A program made the translations under genes and the position numbers. Below are positions 27,933 to 35,856 of a stretch of 58,139 nucleotides of DNA, piece after piece (within the stretch, counting starts at the first letter, position 1; every line of letters begins with the position of its first letter). The notes beneath the pieces are model-generated. The model saw only the letters and a list, made by a program, of their open reading frames with translations, searched no databases and was not told the DNA's origin. This DNA is from Solirubrobacteraceae bacterium (lineage in GTDB: Bacteria > Actinomycetota > Thermoleophilia > Solirubrobacterales > Solirubrobacteraceae): positions 1-58,139 of the forward strand of contig JAEMSV010000012.1 of the NCBI GenBank assembly GCA_016462625.1, given 5' to 3'.

Positions 27933-28595
27933 GTGGGCGACGCCCTCGGCGGCCTGCTGCCGCCGGCGATCGCGGTGGCGCTCAGCCCGATCCCGATCAT
28001 TGCGATCGTGCTGGTCCTGGGGTCGCGGCACGCGCGGACGGCCGGGCCGTCGTTCGCGCTTGGCTGGGTCGCAGGGCTGGCGGTCGTCGCCGCGCTCGTG
28101 GTGCTCCTGCTCCCGGGTGCGGACCCGGATGCCGACGATGCCGGGGTGAACTGGCTGGAGCTCGGCATCGGGGTGCTGTTCCTCGGGATGGCTGCACAGC
28201 AGTGGAGCAAGCGTCCGCGGCAGGGTGAGGTCTCGGAGATGCCGGGCTGGATGGCGTCGATCGACCGCGCGACACCGGTGCGCGCGGCAGGGCTGGGCGT
28301 CGCGCTGTCGGCGGCCAACCCGAAGAACCTGGCGCTGACCCTCACCGCCGCCGCGTCGATCGCGGAGGCCGGGCTGGAGCCGGCCGACGAGGCGATCGCG
28401 ATCGCGGCATTTGTCGTGCTCGGGTCCGTGACGGTTGCCGGCGCGGTGATTGCGCATTTGCTGCTCGGCGAGCGGGTCGCAGGCCCGCTCGGGGCGGTCC
28501 GTCAGTTCATGTCCGACCACAACGCGGTGATCATGACCGTGGTCCTGGCCCTGCTCGGCGCGAAGCTCGTCCACGGCGCACTCGGTGGTCTGTGA
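27933..28595 (+). CDS. GAP-family (SfLAP-type) membrane protein
   Basis: This 220-residue polytopic protein has about six helices. The pattern SPIPIIAIVLVLGSRHA, the LGVALSAANPKNLALT segment and the C-terminal TMs match the GAP/Sap family, implicated in mycobacteria in export of glycolipids and related to LysE-type exporters. The start is GTG at 27933. It follows the HxlR gene by 40 bp and precedes a 25-residue membrane peptide gene. The substrate is unknown. Confidence 0.82.
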   Translation: MGDALGGLLPPAIAVALSPIPIIAIVLVLGSRHARTAGPSFALGWVAGLAVVAALVVLLLPGADPDADDAGVNWLELGIGVLFLGMAAQQWSKRPRQGEVSEMPGWMASIDRATPVRAAGLGVALSAANPKNLALTLTAAASIAEAGLEPADEAIAIAAFVVLGSVTVAGAVIAHLLLGERVAGPLGAVRQFMSDHNAVIMTVVLALLGAKLVHGALGGL

Positions 28596-28613
28596 CGCGG
28601 TACGGTTCGCGCC

Positions 28614-28691
28614 ATGTGGCCCGTGATCCTCACCGTCGTCGTTCTCATCCCGCTGCTCGTCGTGGCGTGGATCCAGGTCCGGAAGCGCTAG
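28614..28691 (+). CDS. 25-residue single-helix membrane peptide
   Basis: An ATG at 28614 opens a short frame ending in TAG at 28691. It encodes MWPVILTVVVLIPLLVVAWI followed by QVRKR: one perfect membrane helix with a positively charged end. TACGGT lies 7 bp before the ATG, the same leaderless promoter layout seen at many genes here, and a hairpin follows 17 bp after the stop. No family is recognised; it may be a small regulatory membrane protein. Chance is not excluded. Confidence 0.55.
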   Translation: MWPVILTVVVLIPLLVVAWIQVRKR

Positions 28692-28708
28692 GCCAGCCGG
28701 CGCGCCAC

Positions 28709-28729
28709 CGGATCCTCGTCGAGGATCCG
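28709..28729 (+). terminator. Hairpin after the small membrane peptide gene
   Basis: CGGATCCTC pairs perfectly with GAGGATCCG around GTC. It is placed between the 25-residue frame and the next gene, consistent with a terminator lacking a T run. Confidence 0.55.
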
Positions 28730-28775
28730 TCGCCCGACGGCAGCGAACCGAGAAACCCTGGGGAAGAGGACGGAC

Positions 28776-29171
28776 ATGCAGGCCACAGACGCGAGCACGG
28801 CCGCCGAGGAGATCCTGCGGCGCTACTACGACGCGATCGACAACCAGCGCACCGACGAGGTCATTGCGAGCTTCGAGCCCGATGCGACCGTCCGGCCCGC
28901 GAACGGCACATCCCAGCCGTGGATGCAGGGCATGCAGGCGATGGCGCAGCAGCTGCGCGGAACCGCCGGTACGCGGCACGTGGTGACGCGCGTCGTCGCC
29001 GGCGAGGACGGTCAGGTCGCCTACGAGGTCGACGTGACCTACATCCTCAAGAACGGCGAGGAGCTCACCCTCGGCGGCGCGGCCTTCTGCCGGATCACCG
29101 GCAACGGCCGCTTCGGGCACATGAACCTCTACATCGACCTCGGTCCGGTCTTCGAGGCGCTCGGCCGCTGA
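28776..29171 (+). CDS. NTF2-like / SnoaL-fold protein
   Basis: This is a 131-residue cytoplasmic cone-shaped alpha+beta protein of the NTF2-like superfamily (SgcJ/SnoaL type). Indicators are ILRRYYDAIDNQRTDEVIASFEPDATV at the N terminus, and AFCRITGNGRFGHMNLYIDLGPV at the end. The family includes small isomerases, cyclases and binding proteins, so no reaction can be assigned. GAAGAGGA stands before the ATG. Its TGA overlaps the ATG of the next gene by one base (TGATG), indicating coupling. Confidence 0.8.
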   Translation: MQATDASTAAEEILRRYYDAIDNQRTDEVIASFEPDATVRPANGTSQPWMQGMQAMAQQLRGTAGTRHVVTRVVAGEDGQVAYEVDVTYILKNGEELTLGGAAFCRITGNGRFGHMNLYIDLGPVFEALGR

Positions 29172-30115
29172 TGGCGCTGCGCTGGAGCGACGAGGCCGAC
29201 GCGGTCATCGCGGGCGATCTCGCGACCGCGCTGGCCTACGTCACGCCCGCGGGTGGCGTGGTCGTCGCGCCGGTGACGACAGCGGGCGTCCGTGACCGCG
29301 AGGCCGGGACGGTGATGTTCACGACGTCGCTGGCCTTTGGGAAGAAGCTCGCGCGGATCCGCCGGGAGGACCGCGTCGCGCTGGCGTTCCACGCGCGCGA
29401 CCACGGGTTCGCCGACGGGCCCGCGTTCGTGCTCGTCCAGGGGCGGGCGACGATCGGCTGGACCGACCCGGCCACGCAGGGCGCCGCGCTGCACGAGGGG
29501 ATCACGAGGTTCTTCGGCCCGCCGAAGAGCGGCCGGTTCTGGACGTGGTGGATGCGCGAGTACTACGTGATGCGCGTTCCGGTGACGGTCGCCGTCGAGC
29601 GGGTGACGACCTGGCGGGACCCGGCAGCGGGGCGGCCCCCGGAGATCCACGGGCCCCCGCCCGCCGAGGTACCGCCGTCGCAGCGCGCGCCGAAGAACGG
29701 GGTCGCGCCGCGGCTCTCCGCCGCGAAGGCCGCGCGCGCCCTGCGGGGGCTGCCGCACCAGCTGCTCGGCTGGGTCGCCGACGACGGCTTTCCGGCGGTC
29801 GTGCCGGTCGAGGTCGCCGAGGCGGACCGGGACGGACTGCTGCTGCGCGACCCGACGGGCAGCGTCCCGCACGGGGCGCGTCGCGCCGGGCTGGTGGGCC
29901 ACCGCTTCGGGCCCCGGCTGACCGGCCTGCGGGTCCGCCAGCACACGGGCTGGCTGGAGGCCAACGGCGACGGGGTGCGCTACGCGCCGCACACCGAGCA
30001 GCGCCACCGAACGCCGGTCGGCGAGTCCGCGACGGCGCTCGTCCACGGCGCACAGGCCAAGCGCGGCGTTCGCCGGGCGCGCCGGGACGGCACCCTCGAT
30101 GAGGGGACCCCCTGA
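29171..30115 (+). CDS. Pyridoxamine 5'-phosphate oxidase-like flavin/F420 split-barrel protein
   Basis: This 314-residue protein appears to hold two split-barrel halves. The first has MFTTSLAFGKKLARIRREDRVALAF, typical of PPOX-like folds. The second, after a Pro-rich linker near residue 165, has HQLLGWVADDGFPAVVPVEV and a GWLEANGDGVRY strand. These domains bind FMN, F420 or haem; the cofactor is undetermined. The start ATG at 29171 overlaps the upstream stop (TGATG). 30116-30182 shows no clear terminator. Confidence 0.75.
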   Translation: MALRWSDEADAVIAGDLATALAYVTPAGGVVVAPVTTAGVRDREAGTVMFTTSLAFGKKLARIRREDRVALAFHARDHGFADGPAFVLVQGRATIGWTDPATQGAALHEGITRFFGPPKSGRFWTWWMREYYVMRVPVTVAVERVTTWRDPAAGRPPEIHGPPPAEVPPSQRAPKNGVAPRLSAAKAARALRGLPHQLLGWVADDGFPAVVPVEVAEADRDGLLLRDPTGSVPHGARRAGLVGHRFGPRLTGLRVRQHTGWLEANGDGVRYAPHTEQRHRTPVGESATALVHGAQAKRGVRRARRDGTLDEGTP

Positions 30116-30182
30116 TCCGATACCCGGCCAGGAATGACCCGCGGCCCGGTGGGGCGCGCCGCTCACGGCCGACACCCTGGGC

Positions 30183-30830
30183 ATGCGTCGCTGCCTGCCC
30201 GTCGCGCTCCTCTGCGCGGCCGCGTGCCTGTTGGTCCCCTCCTCCGCCTCCGCGTACGTGCTCGACAAGGGCACGGGGCCGTTCACGAACCCGCCCGCCG
30301 GTGGCCTGAAGGCCTCGGTCCCGCTCAGCGGCGCGGTGACGGACATCCCGCAGCTGCCGGCGCTCTGGGCCGCGGCGGTCCGCTACTGGGGCGGGGTTCC
30401 GGCGAGCTGCGTGGGGACCGGCGTCGTGTTCCGGTACTCGTCGGAGGATCCGGATGCGGACCTCGCCGACACCGAGACGTCGGCCTGGGTCTACGACACC
30501 GAGCTGTGCTCGATCTACCTCAACGAGATCAACCAGGACTGGCCGATCACCTCGGACAACGCGTACGGCTGGTGCACGGTGATCACGCACGAGATGGGCC
30601 ACATGCTGGGGCTCGATCACAGCCAGAACAAGCTCAACCTCATGACCGGCGACTGGATCCCGGACGCCACCCCCGAATGCAACCGCTTCACGGCCGACGG
30701 CTCGTTCTACCTGCCGAAGATCGACGACCCGTACTACGACAAGAAGGGTCGTCGCCGGAGCGCCGCGCAGCGGGCGGAGTACTTGCGCAAGAAGGCCGCG
30801 GCCAAGCGCCGCGCGACCGCGCGGCGCTAG
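30183..30830 (+). CDS. Exported metzincin-type zinc metallopeptidase
   Basis: This 215-residue exported protein has a signal peptide at 1-24 (ending SASA). The metzincin zinc motif HEMGHMLGLDH occupies 136-146 (ligands His136, His140, His146; catalytic Glu137), followed by LNLMTG, which may supply the Met-turn. Cys76, Cys109 and Cys131 may form disulfides. The matrixin-like core is short, and a Lys/Arg-rich tail ends the protein. It probably degrades extracellular protein. Its TAG shares CTAG with the TetR gene on the other strand. Confidence 0.87.
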   Translation: MRRCLPVALLCAAACLLVPSSASAYVLDKGTGPFTNPPAGGLKASVPLSGAVTDIPQLPALWAAAVRYWGGVPASCVGTGVVFRYSSEDPDADLADTETSAWVYDTELCSIYLNEINQDWPITSDNAYGWCTVITHEMGHMLGLDHSQNKLNLMTGDWIPDATPECNRFTADGSFYLPKIDDPYYDKKGRRRSAAQRAEYLRKKAAAKRRATARR

Positions 30831-31462
30831 CGCGGCTCGTCGAGCAGGTCGCTCGCGGCCTGCAGAAGGATCGGCTTCATCGCGGCGAAGCGCTCGTCGA
30901 GCTTCTCCTGGCCCGAGATCGGCACGCCCATCACGAGGCCGCGGATCAGCGTGACGCCGGTGTCGATCAGCGCCGGGAAGCGCGGGTCTCCGGACTCGGC
31001 CGGGAACAGCGTCGTCGCGGTGAGCGTGATGATCGCGCTGAGCCGTTCCTCGAGATCGCGCAGGGTGACGGCCAGCTCGGGCTCGGTCCAGGCGGCGACC
31101 CAGACCTGCAGTGCCGCGAGCGCGCGCGGGGAGGTGAACGTCCGCCACGCCTGGTCGAGCACCGCCTCGCGGTGTGACGGCGTGCGCAGGGCGGCGAGGT
31201 CGATCGCGTCGAGCGACTCGTCGGCGAGCTCCGTCGCGAGGCGCGTGATCGCGTCGACGATGAGCTCCTCGCGTGCGGGGAAGTGGTGCATGAGCGTGCT
31301 CTGCGCCACACCGGCCCGTTCGGCGACGCGCCGGGTGGTCAGGGCGCCGTAGCCCTCCTCGACGAGGCAGTCGGCGGCGGCCTCGACGAGCGCGAGTCGC
31401 GTCGCGGCCCGCTGCTCGGCGCGGGTGGGGCGCCTGGAGGTGGAGGACGTCTCGTCGATCAC
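30827..31462 (-). CDS. TetR-family transcriptional regulator
   Basis: This 211-residue TetR-type repressor has the N-terminal helix-turn-helix (LVEAAADCLVEEGYGALTTRRVAERAGVAQSTLMHHFPAREEL) and a helical ligand domain. GTG at 31462 was chosen; a GTG at 31498 would add 12 residues. A -10-like TAGCAT lies 10 bp before the chosen start on the minus strand. The 20-bp palindrome at 31453-31472 covers the start and is probably its own operator. The divergent ABC1-kinase gene is the likely co-regulated target. Confidence 0.88.
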   Translation of the reverse strand: MIDETSSTSRRPTRAEQRAATRLALVEAAADCLVEEGYGALTTRRVAERAGVAQSTLMHHFPAREELIVDAITRLATELADESLDAIDLAALRTPSHREAVLDQAWRTFTSPRALAALQVWVAAWTEPELAVTLRDLEERLSAIITLTATTLFPAESGDPRFPALIDTGVTLIRGLVMGVPISGQEKLDERFAAMKPILLQAASDLLDEPR

Positions 31463-31472
31463 GTGATCGACG
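31453..31472. promoter_or_regulatory. Perfect 20-bp palindrome at the TetR start
   Basis: CGTCGATCAC meets its exact complement GTGATCGACG without a spacer. A degenerate second copy (CGTCGATCAC then CCGATCGGCG) follows at 31489-31508. Both lie between the divergent TetR and ABC1-kinase genes, as expected for a TetR operator pair. Confidence 0.7.
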
Positions 31473-31541
31473 ATGCTATCGTCCTGTTCGTCGATCACCC
31501 GATCGGCGACTTTCCGAGCGAGCCGACCAGGGGACGACGAA

Positions 31542-32918
31542 GTGAGCGATCAGGTCAAGAGCGGCCGACTGCGCCGCGCTGCGGCCATGACCACGACGGC
31601 CGCCGGCGTCGCCGCGCGCAACGCCACGGCGAAGGCCGTCACGGCGACGAGCTCGTCGGAGGCGCGCCGCACGGCCGCGACCCGGCAGCAGCTGAAGTCC
31701 GCCGAGGCGCTCGTGAAGGTCCTGGGCGGCATGCGCGGCGCCGCCATGAAGGTCGGGCAGACGCTCTCGGCCGTCGACCTCGGCCTCGTCCCCGAGGAGA
31801 TCCGCCCGGAGTTCCAGGAGATCCTCGCCCAGCTCCAGCAGGGCGCGAAGCCGGTCAGCTTCAAGGCCATCCGGAAGGTCATCGAGGAGGACCTCGGGGA
31901 GAAGCTCTCCGACGCGTTCGCCTCGTTCGAGGAGGAGCCCATCGCGTCGGCGTCGATCGGCCAGGTCCACCGCGCCACCCTGGAGGACGGCCGCGTCGTG
32001 GCCGTCAAGGTGCAGTACCCCGGCATCGCCGACGCGATCTACGCCGACCTGCAGAACCTGAAGCTCGGGCTGAAGCTGCTCAGCACGATCGCCCCCGGCA
32101 TCGACACGGGCGCGATCGCCGACGAGATCCGCGAGCGCATCTCCGAAGAGCTCGACTACGAGCTCGAGGCGACGAACCAGCGCTCGATGGCGCGGGCCTA
32201 CCGCGGCCACCCGTTCATCGTCGTGCCCGACGTCGTGATGGACCTCTGCCGCGAGCGCGTGATCGTCAGCGAGTACATCGAGGGCACGAAGTTCATCGAC
32301 CTCGGGGAGCTGACCCAGGACGAGCGCAACCGCTACGGCGAGATGCTCGTCCGCTTCTACATCAGCGGGCCGCTGGGCCACCGGCTGCTCAACGGGGATC
32401 CGCACCCCGGCAACGTCCTCTTCCTGGACGACGGGCGCATGGCGTTCCTCGACTTCGGCTTCTTCAAGCGCCTGGGCGACGCGGAGGTCGCCGAGCTGCT
32501 GGCCTCCACCCGCGCGGTGCAGAGCAAGGACGCGCGCGCCCTGCTCGACGTCATGGTCGGGCTCAACGCGCTGCCGGACGACCCCGCGCTCGCCGACCCG
32601 TTCCTGGAGCAGTACGACGCGATCTTCGGCTGGCTGTTCGTCGACGAGCCGATGGCGGTCGACCCGACGAAGACCGCGGACATGATGCGGCGCTACACGC
32701 AGCTGCGCCGCGCCGACGGCTTCGAGTCGATGACGCTGCCCGCCGAGCACTTCGTCCTCATGCGGTCCGTGATGCTGCTGATCGGCCTGCTGGGCCAGCT
32801 CGGGGCATCGAACGTGTGGCTCGACATCGCGAGCGAGTGGCTGTTCGACTCGGGTCCGCGGACCGACCTGGGGCGCCAGGAGGCCGCGTTCTTCGGCGAC
32901 CTGACCCCCGCCGTCTAG
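31542..32918 (+). CDS. ABC1/UbiB-family atypical kinase
   Basis: This 458-residue protein of the ABC1/UbiB/ADCK family has the diagnostic KxGQ motif (AAMKVGQTLSA, near residue 65) and the Ala-rich loop ASIGQVHRA. It also has VAVKVQYPG with the ion-pair Lys, the catalytic GDPHPGN and the DFG-like FLDFGFF. Relatives act as ATPases or kinases supporting isoprenoid quinone or lipid metabolism at membranes. The start GTG at 31542 has AGGGGA upstream; the open frame reaches 31473 but overlaps the operator region. The TetR gene is divergent. Confidence 0.9.
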   Translation: MSDQVKSGRLRRAAAMTTTAAGVAARNATAKAVTATSSSEARRTAATRQQLKSAEALVKVLGGMRGAAMKVGQTLSAVDLGLVPEEIRPEFQEILAQLQQGAKPVSFKAIRKVIEEDLGEKLSDAFASFEEEPIASASIGQVHRATLEDGRVVAVKVQYPGIADAIYADLQNLKLGLKLLSTIAPGIDTGAIADEIRERISEELDYELEATNQRSMARAYRGHPFIVVPDVVMDLCRERVIVSEYIEGTKFIDLGELTQDERNRYGEMLVRFYISGPLGHRLLNGDPHPGNVLFLDDGRMAFLDFGFFKRLGDAEVAELLASTRAVQSKDARALLDVMVGLNALPDDPALADPFLEQYDAIFGWLFVDEPMAVDPTKTADMMRRYTQLRRADGFESMTLPAEHFVLMRSVMLLIGLLGQLGASNVWLDIASEWLFDSGPRTDLGRQEAAFFGDLTPAV

Positions 32919-32935
32919 AGCGCCGCCGCGCCGTA

Positions 32936-32953
32936 CCGGAGCGTATGCTCCGG
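32936..32953 (+). promoter_or_regulatory. Inverted repeat overlapping the promoter of LAL regulator 2
   Basis: CCGGAGC and GCTCCGG form a perfect inverted repeat around GTAT and overlap the -10-like TATGCT (32944-32949), which ends 9 bp before the GTG start. It is an operator candidate or a terminator of the ABC1-kinase gene. Confidence 0.5.
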
Positions 32954-32958
32954 CGGCA

Positions 32959-35856
32959 GTGCCGCCCGATGCCACCGCGAACCGGATCGTCGGCCGCGAT
33001 CGGGAGCTGACGGAGCTCGACGCGGCCCTGAGCGCCCTCGGCGCGGGTGGATCGTTCTGCCTGGCGATCGAGGGCGACCCGGGCATGGGGAAGACCCGCC
33101 TGCTCGCCGAGCTCCGCGAGCGCGCCACGGCACAGGAGCTGCTCGTGCTGTCGGGTGTCGCGGCGGAGTTCGAGCGCGACGTCCCGTTCAGCGTGTGGGT
33201 CGACGCGCTCGACGCCCACGTCGCCGCGCATGACCTGTCCGGGGCGGAGGGCTGGGACGACGAGCTGGCCGTCGAGCTGGCGCTCGTGCTGCCGTCGCAG
33301 CGCGGTGGGGGCGAGCCGTCACGCGAGGCGGTCGCGGACGAGCGCTTCCGCGCGCACCGCGCGATTCGCCGGCTGCTGACGATCGTCGCCGCGGACCGGC
33401 CGGTCGTGCTCGTGCTCGACGACCTGCACTGGGGCGACCGCGCGTCGCTGGAGCTGCTCGCCGCGTTCCTGCGGCGCGGGACGACGGCGCCGGTGCTCGT
33501 CGCGGTCGCGTTCCGGCGCGGCCAGGCCCCGCAGCGGCTGACCGCCGCGCTCGCGGTCCCGGCGGTCACCCGCCTCGAGCTCGAACCGCTGACGACCGCG
33601 CAGTCGGCGGAGCTGGTGGGGGCGGTGGGCGCGCCCGCGCTGGCGGCGATCTGCGAGCACGGCGGAGGAAACCCCTTCTACCTGCGCGAGCTGGCCCGGG
33701 CGAGTGAGCGCGGCCCGCTGCGGGGCCTCGCGGTCGGCGCCGTCGGCTACGGCGTTCCGCCGGCGGTGGCCGCGGCGCTCGACGAGGAGCTGGCATCGCT
33801 CGACACGGCCACCCGCGCGTACCTCGAAGCCGCGTCGGTCGCCGGCGAGCCGTTCGATCCGGACGTTGCCGCCGCGGTCGCGGAGCTGCCCCCGGAGGCG
33901 GGGCTCGTAGCGCTGGACGACCTGCTGGAGCGCGATCTCGTCCGCACCACCTCGGTGCCCCGCAGGTTCATTTTCCGCCACCCGCTCGTGCGCCGGTCGA
34001 TCTACGACGCCGCGCCGGGCGGCTGGCGGATCGCCGCGCACGCGCGTGCCGCCACGACGCTCGCGACCCGGGGCGCGCCGGCGACCGAGCGCGCGCACCA
34101 CGTCGAGCAGGCCGCCGCGCACGGCGACGCCGACGCGATCGCACTGCTGCTCGAGGCCGGCGAGGCCGCGGCCCCGCGCGCGCCGTCAGCCGCCGTGCGG
34201 TGGTTCGAGGCGGCGCTGCGGCTGCTCCCCGCCGATGACCGCGTCCGGCAGGCGGAGATCCGGGTCCGGCTGGCGTCTGCGCTGCGGGCGCTCGGTGAGC
34301 TGGAGCGGTGCCGCACGACGCTGCTGGAGGCCGCGGCCCTCCTGCCCGAGGGCGACGACCGGCGCCTGACGCTGACGGCGCGTTGCGCGGAGGTCGAGCA
34401 CTGGCTCGGCCGGCACGACGAGGCGCACGCCCGGATCACGGAGGCGTGGGAGCAGCTGGAGCATCGCGACAGCGCGGTCGGCGCCGCCGTGCAGCTCGAG
34501 CTGGCGGTCGACGGGCTCTACGAGCTGGATCTGCAGCAGACCATCGAGGCGGGGCGCGGCGCCCTCGACACGGCCCGCGTGCTCGGGGACGGTCCGCTCA
34601 TCGCGGCGGCCAGCGCGGCGCTCGCGCTCGGCGAGGTCGCGACCGGCGACATCACGGCCGCGAACCGGCACCGCGACGAGGCCGTGGCCCAGGTCGAGCG
34701 GCTCACCGACGCCGAGCTGGCACCGCGGCTCGAGGTCTTCTACTTCCTGGGCTGGGCGGAGAACTACCTCGAGCACTACGACGACGCCCTGCGCCACGTC
34801 GATCGCGGGATCGAGATCGCCCGGGCGACGGGCCAGGGGCGCCTGCTGGTCCCGATCATGCTCGTGAAGGGCTATCCGCTTCAGGCCACGGGCCGCTGCG
34901 CGGAGTCCATCGAGGTGTGTGAGACGGCCGTTGAGATCGCGAAGGTCTCGGAGAACCCGCACTTCCACTTCTGGGCGCTGTTCGAGCTCGGCTGGGCGCG
35001 GTACTACGCCGGCGATCCGGAGGGCGCGCTCGCCGCGAACGAGGAGAGCGTCCGGGTCGGCGGGCAGAGCACCCGCGCGACCATGCCGACGACGAGTGGC
35101 GGGCCGGGCTGGGGCCTCGGCGTCGCGCAGCTGGCGATCGGGCAGACCGAGCAGGCGCGGGCGTCGATGCGCCAGGCGGGAGGGGACGATCTCGAGCATG
35201 CGATCCCCGTCGAGCGCGCGCTGGGCTTCGAGATCATCGTGCTCGCCGAGATCGCCCTGGGCGATCTCGAGGCCGCCGAGCGGCTCACGCAGCGCGTCGA
35301 GGAGGACGGGGAGCGCTTCCTGCCGCTGCGCCTCCCCTGGGTGTGCGCCCAGCGTTCCCGCGCCGAGGTGCTGCTCGCGACCGGTGATCCGCAGGGCGCA
35401 GCCCAGGTGGCGCGCGGCGCGGCGCAGGCCGCCCAGGACATCGGCGCGAACATGCACGTGGGATTCTCCCGGCGGCTCGTCGGGGTCGCGCTCGCCGCCG
35501 CAGGGGATCGGGATGCGGCCGTCCAGGAGCTGCGCGAGGCCGAGCGGGTCCTCGACGTGTGCGGGTGCATCCGCGTGCGCGACGAGGTGCGCCACCGCCT
35601 TCGCGAGCTCGGTTCCCGCCCGCCGCGCTCGGAGGCGCGTTCGGCCGGCGGCGTCGCGGCGCTCTCGCCGCGCGAGCTGGAGATCGCGAACCTCGTGTGC
35701 GATCGGCTCACCAACCGTCAGATGGCCGCCGAGCTGTTTCTCAGCGAGAAGACGATCGAATCCCACCTGCGGAACGTCTTCGGCAAGCTCGGGGTCACGT
35801 CGCGGGTGGAGGTGGCGCGCGTGATGGAGCGCGAGCGCCACGAGCGGCGCCCATGA
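32959..35856 (+). CDS. LAL-type LuxR regulator with AAA ATPase domain (regulator 2)
   Basis: This is a 965-residue regulator. Walker A (GDPGMGKTRLL) lies near residue 39 and Walker B (VLVLDDLHWGD) near 149. A long tetratricopeptide-like helical region spans about 400-880, and a LuxR helix-turn-helix (LSPRELEIANLVCDRLTNRQMAAELF) lies near 900-955. GTG at 32959 follows TATGCT by 9 bp. The last codons overlap the start of the amino-acid permease gene (ATGA), so the permease is the best guess for a functional partner, for example through sensing of its substrate. Confidence 0.92.
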   Translation: MPPDATANRIVGRDRELTELDAALSALGAGGSFCLAIEGDPGMGKTRLLAELRERATAQELLVLSGVAAEFERDVPFSVWVDALDAHVAAHDLSGAEGWDDELAVELALVLPSQRGGGEPSREAVADERFRAHRAIRRLLTIVAADRPVVLVLDDLHWGDRASLELLAAFLRRGTTAPVLVAVAFRRGQAPQRLTAALAVPAVTRLELEPLTTAQSAELVGAVGAPALAAICEHGGGNPFYLRELARASERGPLRGLAVGAVGYGVPPAVAAALDEELASLDTATRAYLEAASVAGEPFDPDVAAAVAELPPEAGLVALDDLLERDLVRTTSVPRRFIFRHPLVRRSIYDAAPGGWRIAAHARAATTLATRGAPATERAHHVEQAAAHGDADAIALLLEAGEAAAPRAPSAAVRWFEAALRLLPADDRVRQAEIRVRLASALRALGELERCRTTLLEAAALLPEGDDRRLTLTARCAEVEHWLGRHDEAHARITEAWEQLEHRDSAVGAAVQLELAVDGLYELDLQQTIEAGRGALDTARVLGDGPLIAAASAALALGEVATGDITAANRHRDEAVAQVERLTDAELAPRLEVFYFLGWAENYLEHYDDALRHVDRGIEIARATGQGRLLVPIMLVKGYPLQATGRCAESIEVCETAVEIAKVSENPHFHFWALFELGWARYYAGDPEGALAANEESVRVGGQSTRATMPTTSGGPGWGLGVAQLAIGQTEQARASMRQAGGDDLEHAIPVERALGFEIIVLAEIALGDLEAAERLTQRVEEDGERFLPLRLPWVCAQRSRAEVLLATGDPQGAAQVARGAAQAAQDIGANMHVGFSRRLVGVALAAAGDRDAAVQELREAERVLDVCGCIRVRDEVRHRLRELGSRPPRSEARSAGGVAALSPRELEIANLVCDRLTNRQMAAELFLSEKTIESHLRNVFGKLGVTSRVEVARVMERERHERRP

